A stretch of DNA of 32,147 bases from Aeromonas taiwanensis (GCF_000820165.1 NZ_CDDD01000005.1:1-32147), one strand, 5' to 3'. Positions 9,717 to 17,953 are shown, numbered from the stretch's first letter. Numbers and translations are program-made. The notes: generated from the sequence alone by a model not told the origin.

Positions 9717-10352
9717 TCAGGAGAGGGTGGCCAGCCTGGCCGCAAACCCCATAAAGAAGAGGCCGATCAATCCATTGCCCAGCTTGGCGAGGCGCACCTT
9801 GCGCGCAAAGAAACGGGCCATCAGGGTACCACCGAAGATCAGCAGGGTCAGGTAGACGAAGCTCATGGCCTCCAGCATGCCCGCCAGCACCAGGTAGGAG
9901 ATCCAGGTGTGGGCATAGCTGAAGTCGATGAACTGCACGAAGAAGGAGACGTAGAACAGGATGGCCTTGGGGTTGGTGAGGCTCAGGGTCAGGGCCTTGC
10001 TGAAGTAACGCTCCCCCGGATCCACCGCCGACGCCTGCCCGGCCTGTTTGGCGATGAAGTTGGCATGGAGGATCTTCACCCCCAGGTAGAGCAGGTAGAG
10101 GGCGCCGAGGTAGCGCACCAGGGTAAACAGCAATGGGGTGGTACGGATGAGGGAGGCGATGCCCAGATAGGCGCAGAAGATCAGGATGGCATCCCCGACG
10201 AAGACGCCGAGGGCCGCCTTGTAGCCGGCACTGATGCCGCGTACCGCCCCGGTACGCAGCACGTAGAGGGAGTTGGGCCCAGGTGCGATGATGATGAAGA
10301 AGAGCCCCACCAGATAGGTCCAGACGTTGATGACACCCAGGCTTTCGAACAT
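9717..10352 (-). CDS. leuE: Leucine efflux protein (LysE/RhtB family)
   Basis: A 211-residue inner-membrane exporter with about six hydrophobic segments. The family signature APGPNSLYVL is at residues 24-33, and the C-terminal half has SLTNPKAILFYVSFFVQFID and ends in GFAARLATLS, as in E. coli LeuE (212 residues). The E. coli protein exports leucine and some other neutral amino acids. The ribosome site GGAGGGAAC precedes the ATG. It is divergent from fsr across 221 bp and has its own terminator, so it is probably transcribed alone. Substrate specificity is taken from the family. Confidence 0.88.
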   Translation of the reverse strand: MFESLGVINVWTYLVGLFFIIIAPGPNSLYVLRTGAVRGISAGYKAALGVFVGDAILIFCAYLGIASLIRTTPLLFTLVRYLGALYLLYLGVKILHANFIAKQAGQASAVDPGERYFSKALTLSLTNPKAILFYVSFFVQFIDFSYAHTWISYLVLAGMLEAMSFVYLTLLIFGGTLMARFFARKVRLAKLGNGLIGLFFMGFAARLATLS

Positions 10353-10573
10353 GTTCCCTCCATGGCGGGCGATGAGCCGGATAACGGCGGCAGGCTTTCT
10401 ATACTAATCCGCCCCGCGCCAAGCACAAGATCTGACCAGCCATCTACACACTTTCAGGATGAACGGCCTGAACGCCGCTCAAGATCAGCTCGGTGTTCGC
10501 CCACTTTGGTTATGTCCAGATGCGCCGGGATAGGGCATGGTAGAGGGAGCATGCCGTCACAGATACCCCAGCC

Positions 10574-11794
10574 ATGGACAAGACCTTGAGTACCGACACT
10601 CCGATCACCGCCCCGTCTGCGGTGGATAACCCGAATACCACCGCTTATCCGGTGATCGCCGCCATCAGCTTCTCGCACCTGTTGAACGACATGATGCAGT
10701 CGGTGCTGCTGGCCATCTACCCGCTGCTCAAGCTCGGCCTCGACCTGTCGTTCACCCAGATAGGGCTCATTACCCTCACCTACCAGTTCACGGGCTCCCT
10801 GCTGCAACCCCTGATCGGCCTCTACACCGACCGCAGGCCCATGCCCTACTCCCTGCCGCTTGGCATGGGGTTCACCCTGGTGGGATTGCTCTCCCTCTCC
10901 CAGGCGGACAGCTTCGGTGCCGTGCTGCTGTCGGCCATGCTGATCGGCATGGGCTCCTCCGTCTTCCACCCGGAATCCTCCCGGGTCGCCCGCATGGCGG
11001 CGGGCAACCAGCCCGGCCTGGCCCAGTCCCTGTTCCAGATCGGCGGCAACCTGGGTTCGGCCATCGGACCCCTGCTCGCCGCGCTCATCATAGTGCCCCA
11101 GGGCCAGGGCAGCGCGGCCTGGTTCTCCCTGTTCGCCCTGGTCGGCGTCATCGTGCTCAGCTTCGTCGGACGCTGGTCCAGCCATCACGGCGCCAGCTTC
11201 CATCGTCGGATGAAGGCCCATGCCGGCAACGGCCTGAGCCGCCGCCAGATCGGCTGGTCGCTGGCCATCCTGGGCCTGCTGATGTTCTCCAAGTTCTTCT
11301 ACATGGCCAGCCTGAGCAGCTATTACACCTTCTACCTGATGGACAAGTTCAGCCTCTCCCTGGACAGCGCCCAGCTCCATCTGTTCGCCTTCCTGTTTGC
11401 CGTCGCGGCGGGTACCGTGCTCGGCGGGCCGATCGGCGACCGCATCGGCCGCAAGCGGGTGATCTGGATCTCCATCCTCGGCGTCGCCCCCTTCACCCTG
11501 CTGCTGCCCCATGCCGATCTGTTCTGGACCTCGGTGCTCTCGGTCATCATCGGCCTGATCCTGGCGTCGGCCTTCTCCGCCATCCTGGTCTACGCCCAGG
11601 ATCTGGTCCCCGGCAAGGTCGGCACCATCTCCGGCCTCTTCTTCGGCTTCGCCTTCGGCATGGGGGGCATAGGCGCCGCCCTGCTGGGCCAGCTGGCGGA
11701 TGCCACCAGCATCGAAACCGTGTACCAGGTCTGCGCCTACCTGCCCCTCATCGGCCTGCTGACCGCCTGCCTGCCCAACCTCAGAAAGGACTAG
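10574..11794 (+). CDS. fsr: Fosmidomycin-resistance-type MFS efflux protein
   Basis: A 406-residue, 12-helix inner-membrane transporter, the same length as E. coli Fsr. Matching stretches include SHLLNDMMQSVLLAIYPLL, VFHPESSRVARMA, SSYYTFYLMDKFSLS and HLFAFLFAVAAGTVLGGPIG, ending near SAFSAILVYAQDLVPGK. Fsr confers resistance to fosmidomycin when overexpressed; its native substrate is uncertain. The ATG at 10574 lacks a strong ribosome site but matches the E. coli N-terminal length. No clear T-tailed terminator on the plus strand follows the gene. Confidence 0.93.
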   Translation: MDKTLSTDTPITAPSAVDNPNTTAYPVIAAISFSHLLNDMMQSVLLAIYPLLKLGLDLSFTQIGLITLTYQFTGSLLQPLIGLYTDRRPMPYSLPLGMGFTLVGLLSLSQADSFGAVLLSAMLIGMGSSVFHPESSRVARMAAGNQPGLAQSLFQIGGNLGSAIGPLLAALIIVPQGQGSAAWFSLFALVGVIVLSFVGRWSSHHGASFHRRMKAHAGNGLSRRQIGWSLAILGLLMFSKFFYMASLSSYYTFYLMDKFSLSLDSAQLHLFAFLFAVAAGTVLGGPIGDRIGRKRVIWISILGVAPFTLLLPHADLFWTSVLSVIIGLILASAFSAILVYAQDLVPGKVGTISGLFFGFAFGMGGIGAALLGQLADATSIETVYQVCAYLPLIGLLTACLPNLRKD

Positions 11795-11837
11795 GGACAA
11801 AGCGACAGCCCGCATCGACGGTCGGGGCGACCAACCA

Positions 11838-11865
11838 TAAAAAACGCGGCCTGAGCAGGCCGCGT
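11838..11865 (-). terminator. Intrinsic terminator for the yhiN-like gene
   Basis: ACGCGGCCT (11844-11852) pairs with AGGCCGCGT (11857-11865). The T stretch is on the minus strand side (11844-11839), so it should end transcripts from the yhiN-like gene about 120 bp downstream of its stop. It could also slow transcription from fsr. Confidence 0.75.
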
Positions 11866-11891
11866 CTGAAGTGGATGAGCACGAGGGGACC

Positions 11892-11959
11892 TCAGCAATA
11901 CTGGCCCCCAGCCCGCCGGGACTAAAGCCCCACTGGACGTTGTCACTGCCGAGCCCGCT
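11892..11959 (-). repeat. Degenerate copy of the 3' end of the yhiN-like gene
   Basis: Starting at a TCA (stop complement) at 11892, this stretch aligns with the true gene end starting at 11982, with one 1-nt gap and about 74% identity by eye over about 68 bp. Conserved blocks are the first 15 bases (14 of 15), CCCACTGGA, GTTGT and GCCGAGCC. On the minus strand it reads like a decayed version of the last 24 codons (SGLGSDNVQWGFSPGG against TGWLGGYNFQWAWSSG). It lies between the gene and its terminator. Confidence 0.7.
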
Positions 11960-11981
11960 CATCGGACAGGGGCAACCTCCA

Positions 11982-13172
11982 TCAGCAGTACTGGCCGGCT
12001 ACCCAACCGGAGGACCAGGCCCACTGGAAGTTGTAGCCGCCGAGCCAGCCGGTCACGTCCACCACCTCGCCGATGAAGTAGAGACCAGCCACCTTGCGCG
12101 CCTCCATGGTCTTGGAGGAGAGCTCGTGGGTGTCCACCCCACCCAGGGTCACCTCGGCGGTGCGATACCCCTCGGTGCCGTTCGGCAGGATCTGCCAATC
12201 CCCCAGCAGGGTGGCGACCGCCTCCAGCTCCCGCTCGTTGTACTGGCGCATCGGCTTGTTAATCAGCAGGCCCAGCTCCACCAGCTTGTCGACGAAGCGC
12301 TTGGGCAGCTCGCGCCCCAGCACGGTCTTGAGCTCCTGGGCCGGATGGGCCTGGACCCACTCCCTGAGGGCCGCCGGGATGTCCAGCTCCGGCAGCAGGT
12401 TGATGTGGATTTTCTCCCCCGCCAGCCAGAAGGAGGAGATCTGCAGGATGGCGGGGCCGGAGAGGCCGCGATGGGTGAACAGCATGGCCTCCTTGAAGCG
12501 GGTGCCGTCCTCGGCGGTCACCGCCACCGGCAGGCTGACCCCGGCCAGATCCGCGAAGGCCTCCTTGTCGGCCTGATGCAGGGTGAAGGGCACGAGGCCG
12601 GCGCGGGTGGGCAGCACATTGAGGCCGAACTGCTCCGCCAGCTTGAAGCCGTAGGGGGTGGCGCCGAGTTTCGGCATGGAGAGGCCGCCGGTGGCCACCA
12701 CCAGGGAGTGGCAGGCGATCCCCCCCTTGCTGGTGTCGAGCACGAAGCCCTCATCGCCCTTGCTGACGGAGAGGATCTCGGTCTGGAACTGCAGGGTCAC
12801 GCTGGCCCAGTCGCACTCGGTCAGCAGAATGTCGACGATCTCCTTGGCGCTCTCGTCGCAGAACAGCTGGCCCAGCGTCTTCTCGTGATAGTTCAGGCCG
12901 TGCCTGTCCACCAGATCGATGAAGTCCTGCTGGGTGTAGCGCGCCAGCGCCGACTTGCAGAAGTGGGGATTCGCCGAGAGGAAGGCATGGGGCCCGGCCT
13001 GATGGTTGGTGAAGTTGCAGCGGCCACCGCCGCTGATGAGGATCTTGCGGCCCGGCTTCTTGGCGTTGTCCAGCACCAGCACGGAACGGCCCCGGTAGCC
13101 CGCCTGGGCCGCACACATCAACCCGGCCGCTCCGGCACCGATCACCACCACATCAAACTGCTTCATCATCAC
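11982..13172 (-). CDS. yhiN: HI0933/YhiN-family FAD flavoprotein
   Basis: A cytoplasmic flavoprotein of 396 residues at most. An N-terminal Rossmann FAD-binding motif (VIGAGAAGLMCA) is followed by GRKILISGGGRCNFTN, the hallmark of this family, then VVATGGLSMPKLGATPYG, and a C-terminal FAD-contact stretch TGWLGGYNFQWAWSSG. Members are annotated as NAD(P)/FAD-dependent oxidoreductases, but the reaction is not established. The frame starts GTG-ATG-ATG; spacing from GGTGAG favours the ATG at 13169 or 13166 over the GTG at 13172. A degraded copy of the gene's last 24 codons lies downstream. Confidence 0.88.
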   Translation of the reverse strand: MMMKQFDVVVIGAGAAGLMCAAQAGYRGRSVLVLDNAKKPGRKILISGGGRCNFTNHQAGPHAFLSANPHFCKSALARYTQQDFIDLVDRHGLNYHEKTLGQLFCDESAKEIVDILLTECDWASVTLQFQTEILSVSKGDEGFVLDTSKGGIACHSLVVATGGLSMPKLGATPYGFKLAEQFGLNVLPTRAGLVPFTLHQADKEAFADLAGVSLPVAVTAEDGTRFKEAMLFTHRGLSGPAILQISSFWLAGEKIHINLLPELDIPAALREWVQAHPAQELKTVLGRELPKRFVDKLVELGLLINKPMRQYNERELEAVATLLGDWQILPNGTEGYRTAEVTLGGVDTHELSSKTMEARKVAGLYFIGEVVDVTGWLGGYNFQWAWSSGWVAGQYC

Positions 13173-13185
13173 TCACCCATCAAAA

Positions 13186-13213
13186 GAAAAACGGCCCCTT
13201 TGCAAGGGGCCGT
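13186..13213 (-). terminator. Intrinsic terminator after ftnA
   Basis: ACGGCCCCTT (13191-13200) pairs with AAGGGGCCGT (13204-13213); minus-strand TTTTCTTTT follows. It separates ftnA from the yhiN-like gene. Confidence 0.85.
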
Positions 13214-13248
13214 CATTGTACTGGCTGAACACTAAGTGTCCACGACTA

Positions 13249-13773
13249 TCAGGCGTTGCCGTCCATGATGCTGGCAGGGGCGCCCTTGGCCAGTTCGGCC
13301 AGCTCCTTGTCGATGAAGTAGAGACCCTTGCCATCCTCGCCCACCAGGCTCAGGCGGTCGACGATGCTCTTGAACAGCTTCTCCTCTTCGTGCTGCTCGG
13401 CCACGTACCACTGCAGGAAGTTGAAAGTGGAGTAGTCCTGGGTGGTGAAGGCGACGTGGGCCAGGCCGTTGATGCACTTGGTGATGTGGTACTCGTGCTC
13501 CAGGGTGGTGCGGAAGATCTCCCCCAGGGACTGGAACTCGTGGGGAGGTGCCTCGATCGCCCCCAGCACCGGCATGGCACCGGTCTCGCTCACGTAGGTG
13601 AACAGGCGCTCCATGTGCTGGCGCTCTTCCACCGCGTGCTGGCGCAGGAAGGTGGCGGCACCCTCGAAGCCCTTGTCCTCGCACCAGGCACTCATCTGCA
13701 GGTAGAGGTTGGAAGAATAGAATTCCAGATTAATCTGCTCGTTCAACTTCTCGATCATGGCTTTGGCCAACAT
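13249..13773 (-). CDS. ftnA: Bacterial non-haem ferritin
   Basis: A 174-residue cytoplasmic iron-storage protein that assembles as a 24-mer and oxidises Fe(II). The ferroxidase ligands expected for FtnA are present: E17, E50, H53, E94, Q127 and E130. The stretch [21 protein letters not shown] matches the E. coli protein closely, and the tail is about nine residues longer. The start at 13773 has GGAG eight bases upstream and matches the family N-terminus; the open frame continues 19 codons further upstream without similarity. A strong terminator follows, so it is likely a single-gene unit. No convincing Fur box was seen. Confidence 0.94.
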   Translation of the reverse strand: MLAKAMIEKLNEQINLEFYSSNLYLQMSAWCEDKGFEGAATFLRQHAVEERQHMERLFTYVSETGAMPVLGAIEAPPHEFQSLGEIFRTTLEHEYHITKCINGLAHVAFTTQDYSTFNFLQWYVAEQHEEEKLFKSIVDRLSLVGEDGKGLYFIDKELAELAKGAPASIMDGNA

Positions 13774-13970
13774 GATGATTCTCCACTGTGATTTGCCCAC
13801 GATTGTCGCCACTGTTGCGGCCAGACGCAACCAGATACCGTCGTCGAACCGCGCAGTCGGGGCGGCTTTTCACCTCATCCTGACCCCCATACGGCTATAG
13901 AGAAGCAAAGAAACATGGTGTAGGTAACGTCAGCCATTATGATGGCGCCAGTGGTCAGGGAAAGGATTCA

Positions 13971-15767
13971 ATGAGATTCATAATGGCACTGGCGCTGCTC
14001 TGGATAACCCAGCTGCAGGCCGCTCCCTCCTTGCTCGACGAGGCTGAACTGCAGGCGGCGCGGGATCCCGTCGGCTATCTGCAGCGCCTCGATGCCAGCC
14101 CGCAGCAGGACATGGAGCTGTTTTACGCCAGAGCCCTGGCCCAGGCCGCGCTGGGACGCTACCCCCAGGCCCTGCTCGACAATGCCCGTGCCCGCGGGCT
14201 GGCCAGCGCCCGGCAAGCATCCCTGCGCCTGCTCGACTTCCGCCTGCAACAGATCGCCCTGACCCTGGAGGCGGAGACGCCGGAGCGCGCCCTCGACCTG
14301 CTGACCCAGCTCTGGCCCGCAGTCAGGGATCACCCGGCGCAGGCATCGGAATGGCACGCCCTCAACGGCCTCGCCTTCTACCGTGCCCAGCAGATGAAGG
14401 AGGCGATCCTCGAACTCAAGACCGCTCTCCAGCAGAAACAGCAGGAGCCCGTCACCCTGCTCTCTACCCTGCAGTGCGGTCGCCTGCTGATGACCCTCGG
14501 CAACCTCTACGCCGATCTCAGCCTCCACCGGGAGGCCGAGCGTTACTATCAGGATGCCCTCGAGCAGATGACGGGGCTCAACGACCCCAACAGCCAGGCC
14601 ATCATCCGGGCCAACATGGCCAGGCTCTATATCGACATGGCGCACCCTGCCAGGGCGAACCAGCTGCTCGATACCCTGCTCGCCACCCCGGGGCTCTCTC
14701 CCCGCTACCGCGCCATCGTGCTTGGCTACCAGGCCATGGTGTTCAACGCGCAAGGGGAGTGGCGGGCCGCCTGGCTGAGCCTGGAGGAGGCACAGGCCAT
14801 CTACGACGGGCTCGGCACCCCGCAGGCCGCCTCACGCCTCGCCGAGATCAGGGCGAAAACCCTGATGGGACGTGGCGAGAAGCTGCTCGCCCTGCAACTG
14901 CTGATGGCCCAGTCCGGCCCTCTCTCCATGAATGGCCGGGCGATGCAGGCCAGGCTGCTGGCCGATCTGGGGCGCTACCCCGAGGCCTATGGCGCCATGG
15001 CCCGCTACATGCAAAGCTACAAGCAGCACTTCAACCAGACCCTGAGCCAGCATGCCGCCGCCTTCCAGGTCGAGCGGGACCTGGCCCGCAGCGAGGCCAT
15101 CAACCGAGCACTGCAACTGGAGAACGAGAACAAGCGCCGGCAGCTGCTCTATCAACAGAGCGCCCGCAACTACCAGCTGCTGTTGCTGGTGCTGCTGGCC
15201 GGTGCCCTGATCCTGCTCGGTCTCACTACCCGCAGGCTGCACCGCAACTCGCGCCATCTCTACACGCTCGCCACCTTCGACCAGCTGACCGGGTTGCCCA
15301 ACCGGCGCGCCCTGCTGGAGCGGCTGGCGCAGCAGTGGCAGCAGGGGGGCCCCCTGACCCTGATCATCATCGACATCGATCACTTCAAGCAGATCAACGA
15401 CAGGCACGGTCACCAGGCCGGTGATGAGGCCATTCGCCAGCTGGCCAGGGAGCTCAAGAGCTGGGCGCCCGATCAGCAACAGCTCGGGCGCCTGGGGGGA
15501 GAGGAGTTTCTGGTGGCCATGACCCTGGACGGAGCCAGCTGCTGGCAGCTCGCCGAACAGCTGAGACACAGGGTCGCCTACCTTGCCGCCCCGCACATGA
15601 CCGTCAGCATCGGGGTCGCTGAGCGTTCACCGGAGGATGAGCACCTGGACCAGCTCATCCACAGGGCCGACATGGCCATGTATCAGGCGAAACGTCAGGG
15701 GCGCAATCAGACTGTCCTGGCACAGCACCCCGGCGAAGGGGACGAACTCGCCTGCAACGTCGCCTGA
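13971..15767 (+). CDS. Membrane diguanylate cyclase with periplasmic TPR-like sensor region
   Basis: A 598-residue protein. A signal peptide or N-terminal anchor (1-18) leads into a long alpha-helical region (about 25-390) with TPR-like repeats, for example LGNLYADLSLHREAERYYQD. A transmembrane helix spans about 401-418, and a GGDEF domain about 430-585. The active-site motif is GGEEF (509-513), and the metal-binding IDIDHFKQIND is intact, so it should make c-di-GMP. The inhibitory I-site RxxD is replaced by WAPD, so product feedback is probably absent. The ribosome site AAAGGA precedes the ATG. The gene is convergent with fabV (28 bp apart). The signal it senses is unknown. Confidence 0.9.
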   Translation: MRFIMALALLWITQLQAAPSLLDEAELQAARDPVGYLQRLDASPQQDMELFYARALAQAALGRYPQALLDNARARGLASARQASLRLLDFRLQQIALTLEAETPERALDLLTQLWPAVRDHPAQASEWHALNGLAFYRAQQMKEAILELKTALQQKQQEPVTLLSTLQCGRLLMTLGNLYADLSLHREAERYYQDALEQMTGLNDPNSQAIIRANMARLYIDMAHPARANQLLDTLLATPGLSPRYRAIVLGYQAMVFNAQGEWRAAWLSLEEAQAIYDGLGTPQAASRLAEIRAKTLMGRGEKLLALQLLMAQSGPLSMNGRAMQARLLADLGRYPEAYGAMARYMQSYKQHFNQTLSQHAAAFQVERDLARSEAINRALQLENENKRRQLLYQQSARNYQLLLLVLLAGALILLGLTTRRLHRNSRHLYTLATFDQLTGLPNRRALLERLAQQWQQGGPLTLIIIDIDHFKQINDRHGHQAGDEAIRQLARELKSWAPDQQQLGRLGGEEFLVAMTLDGASCWQLAEQLRHRVAYLAAPHMTVSIGVAERSPEDEHLDQLIHRADMAMYQAKRQGRNQTVLAQHPGEGDELACNVA

Positions 15768-15795
15768 TCCGGGGCCTCACAGTCCCATGCAGTGC

Positions 15796-16983
15796 TCAGG
15801 GAACCAGCTCGGTCAGGGACGACACATCCACCGGCTCCCCGTAGTCCACTCCCGGCAGCTCGAAGCCGTTGAGCTGCATGAAGTCCTGACGCAGGCCGGC
15901 AAAATCCCCCAGTGCGTGGAAGTTGTCCGGCGTCACCTTGGGCCAGAGCGCCGAGACGGCGGCCTGCACGGCCGGGTCCAGCTCGTGGTCATCCATGCGG
16001 ATCAGCCGGCTGCCATCGGCCACCACCCCGCACGGCCCGTACATCTTGCGGGCGAACAACCGCTGCATCTGCTCGATGCAGCCTTCGTGCACTCCGCGCT
16101 CCTTCATCACCCCCATCAGCAGACCGAGGTAGACCGGCAGCACCGGAATATAGGCGCTCGCCTTGGTCACCAGTGCCTTGCACACCGACACCCAGGCGTG
16201 GCCGCCGATGTGTGCCAGTTGCAGGTTGATGGTCTCGGCGGTGGCGTGCAGATGTTCCTTGGCATAGCCGATGGTGCCGTCACGGTAGAGGGGATAGGTG
16301 GACTCGGGGCCGATATAGGAGTAGGCCACCGTCTGGGCGCCGGTGGCCAGGCAGTCCGCCTGCTGCAACGCCTGCAGCCAGAGTTGCCAGTCCTCCCCTC
16401 CCATCACGGTGACGGTATCGCGGATCTCCTCCGGGGTGGCGGTTGCCAGTGACTGCTGCACCAGGGCGTCGCGCTCCAGATCCAGCCCCCAGCCGCTGAA
16501 CGGCTGGCCCGTGGTCTTGAGCACGGAGCGCACCTGGGTGCCGTCCGGCAGCACCCGGATGCCGCTCGCCAGCGAGTAGATCACCAGATCCACCTGCCCC
16601 AGTTGCTGGCGAATGGTCTCGATGGCCTGCTGGCGCAGGGTGTCGGAGAAAGCATCTCCAATGAGGTTGATGGCGATGCGTCCGGCCTGCTCCGCCGCCT
16701 GACGGAACCAGATGTTGTTGTACCAGCCGGCGCTGCCGAGCCCCTTGTCGGAGGGGCCCCGCTCGAACGACACGCCCAGGGTGTCGGCACCGGCGCCGAA
16801 GGTGAGCGCGATACGCGACGCCAGCCCGAAGCCGGACGAAGCCCCCAGCACTAGCACCCGTTTGGGCCCGTTGAAGGGGCCTGCGGCCCTGACGCTGGCG
16901 ATCTGCTGCTGCACGGCGGCCCGGCAGCCGAGGGGGTGACAGTTGCGGGCGACGCAACCCTGGATCTGGGGGTGAATGATCAT
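15796..16983 (-). CDS. fabV: Enoyl-ACP reductase FabV
   Basis: A 395-residue NADH-dependent enzyme for the last step of fatty-acid elongation. It has a Rossmann loop LVLGASSGFGLASR, a VIYSLASG stretch, and the FabV active site Tyr-X8-Lys in YRDGTIGYAK. FabV is longer than FabI and is typically insensitive to triclosan. The ATG at 16983 has GGAG nine bases upstream. The upstream region to uspA is unusually long (over 400 bp); it holds a 22-bp inverted-repeat operator candidate (17105-17126) and an intrinsic terminator pointing towards fabV. Expression control may therefore be more complex than a simple promoter. Confidence 0.95.
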   Translation of the reverse strand: MIIHPQIQGCVARNCHPLGCRAAVQQQIASVRAAGPFNGPKRVLVLGASSGFGLASRIALTFGAGADTLGVSFERGPSDKGLGSAGWYNNIWFRQAAEQAGRIAINLIGDAFSDTLRQQAIETIRQQLGQVDLVIYSLASGIRVLPDGTQVRSVLKTTGQPFSGWGLDLERDALVQQSLATATPEEIRDTVTVMGGEDWQLWLQALQQADCLATGAQTVAYSYIGPESTYPLYRDGTIGYAKEHLHATAETINLQLAHIGGHAWVSVCKALVTKASAYIPVLPVYLGLLMGVMKERGVHEGCIEQMQRLFARKMYGPCGVVADGSRLIRMDDHELDPAVQAAVSALWPKVTPDNFHALGDFAGLRQDFMQLNGFELPGVDYGEPVDVSSLTELVP

Positions 16984-17104
16984 GAAACACGCTCCAAAGC
17001 ATCAATACGATAAAAGGAGTGCCACTGCGGGAGCATCCACGTCCAACCTGAAGGTGGGGTAACGCGCGCTGCGGCATCATCAAGGGAACTGGCTACAGCA
17101 TAAC

Positions 17105-17126
17105 CAAGGTGCACTGGATTACCTTG
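17105..17126. promoter_or_regulatory. Operator-like inverted repeat upstream of fabV
   Basis: CAAGGT (17105-17110) and ACCTTG (17121-17126) form a perfect inverted repeat with a 10-bp spacer, about 122 bp before the fabV start. The two-turn spacing suits a dimeric regulator. I cannot name the regulator. Confidence 0.35.
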
Positions 17127-17160
17127 ATGCCGGGCGGGATCCGGGCAGGAAGAGGGCGGA

Positions 17161-17186
17161 AAAACAAAAGGGAGCACCAGGCTCCC
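17161..17186 (-). terminator. Orphan intrinsic terminator upstream of fabV
   Basis: A 6-bp GGGAGC/GCTCCC stem with a 5-nt loop is followed on the minus strand by TTTTGTTTTT. No annotated gene reads into it from the right. Confidence 0.7.
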
Positions 17187-17290
17187 CAAAGCGGTATTCA
17201 GATGCTTTTTGTTGTGTTGTGCTCATTGCGAAACACGGGCACATCCTATGCCCCTCCCTTCCCCGGGGCAAGAGAGGGGCTGTGATCGGC
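17161..17290 (-). ncRNA. Candidate minus-strand small RNA or fabV leader attenuator
   Basis: On the minus strand, an 11-bp hairpin comes first (17280-17270 with 17260-17250; its one non-Watson-Crick pair is a G-U only on this strand). An A/C-rich single-stranded stretch (AACACAACAAAAAGC, around 17218-17204) follows, resembling Hfq-binding ARN repeats. An intrinsic terminator ends it: GGGAGC (17170-17175) pairs with GCTCCC (17181-17186), then TTTTGTTTTT. No protein gene reads into this terminator from the right. The order 5' hairpin, open A-rich region, 3' terminator is typical of trans-acting sRNAs. Only a weak promoter (TATTTT, 17311-17306) was found. A 35-codon frame (MSTTQQKASEYRF...) overlaps it, with no good ribosome site. 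The rest of 16984-17445 shows no gene. Confidence 0.4.
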
Positions 17291-17445
17291 TTCAAACTCC
17301 CGCTCAAAATATGCACTACCTTTTCATCGGATACGGCAACCCGGGTGTACAGGGTCCATGCAAATCCTGAAACTGTGGTACCGCCGTCGTTTTAGTTTCA
17401 GCAGACATTGGTATAGTGGACCCAGGATCAGTGAGGAGAACTCCC

Positions 17446-17880
17446 ATGAACGGTACCTATTACAAACACGTACTGGCCGCGATCGACCTGTCGGAAGATA
17501 ACCGCAAGGTGATCGAGAAGGCGGTCGACCGGGCCCGCTCCAACGGCGCCAAGCTGTCGGTGATCCATGTCGATGTGGACCTCAAGGATCTCTACACCGA
17601 GATGATCGATATCGACATCGACAACGTGCAGGATCAGGTGATCGCCGAAGCGAAGGAGAAGCTGGAGACCTTCCTGGCCTCGGTGGATTACCCCATCGAG
17701 AAGAAGCTGGTGATCTGCGGCGACCTGAGCGAACGGGTCAACCAGGCGGTCAAGGACTACCAGATCGACCTGCTGGTGTGTGGCCACCGCCAGAGCTTCT
17801 GGAGTCTGCTCACTTCGAGCGCACGCCAGCTGATGAATACCGTGCCCTGCGATCTGCTGGTCGTGCCCTTGCAGAAGTGA
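17446..17880 (+). CDS. uspA: Universal stress protein A
   Basis: A 144-residue cytoplasmic protein, the same length as E. coli UspA. Shared stretches are YKHVLAAIDLSEDN at the start, IHVDVDLKDLYTEMIDIDI, and the C-terminal DLLVCGHRQSFWSLLTSSARQL with LLVVPL. It lacks the GX2GX9GS nucleotide-binding signature of ATP-binding Usp proteins, as expected for the UspA subfamily. The start at 17446 has the ribosome site GAGGAGAA; an in-frame ATG ten codons upstream has no such support. A possible -10 TATAGT lies at 17412-17417. It is followed by the trpS attenuator region, not by a terminator of its own. Confidence 0.93.
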   Translation: MNGTYYKHVLAAIDLSEDNRKVIEKAVDRARSNGAKLSVIHVDVDLKDLYTEMIDIDIDNVQDQVIAEAKEKLETFLASVDYPIEKKLVICGDLSERVNQAVKDYQIDLLVCGHRQSFWSLLTSSARQLMNTVPCDLLVVPLQK

Positions 17881-17905
17881 TCAAACAGGCGTAGCTTGAT
17901 TTTCC

Positions 17906-17953
17906 ATGAATACGACCTTCTTCACTCATAACTACTGGTGGTGCTGCTTATAA
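17906..17953 (+). CDS. trp-type leader peptide upstream of trpS
   Basis: A 15-codon frame that reads MNTTFFTHNYWWCCL and ends with TAA. Two adjacent Trp codons (17936-17941) lie near its end, as in trp operon leader peptides. An in-frame stop (TGA, 17897-17899) sits shortly upstream, so the ATG at 17906 is the only usual start. Its ribosome site is weak (AGG at 17887-17889, far from the ATG). A possible promoter (TTGCAG at 17870-17875, 17 bp, TAGCTT) would give a very short 5' end. The hairpins that follow make sense only if this peptide is translated. Confidence 0.8.
   Translation: MNTTFFTHNYWWCCL

Noticed and set aside
9640..9740. Possible 3'-end echoes after leuE, btuB, ftnA and fsr
   Set aside because: Short gapped similarities (about 15-25 bp) can be drawn by eye, but they are within what chance allows in GC-rich sequence, unlike the long match after the yhiN-like gene.
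10454..11962. 502-codon minus-strand frame opposite fsr
   Set aside because: Its product is Gly/Gln/Asp/His-rich with no family features. The fsr frame on the other strand is certain. Only its first residues are meaningful, as the decayed copy of the yhiN-like gene end.
17201..17245. GcvB-like G/U-rich stretch on the plus strand
   Set aside because: GTTGTGTTGTGCTCATTGCG recalls the GcvB seed region, but no T-tailed terminator follows on the plus strand and no gcvA is nearby. The terminator present is on the minus strand.
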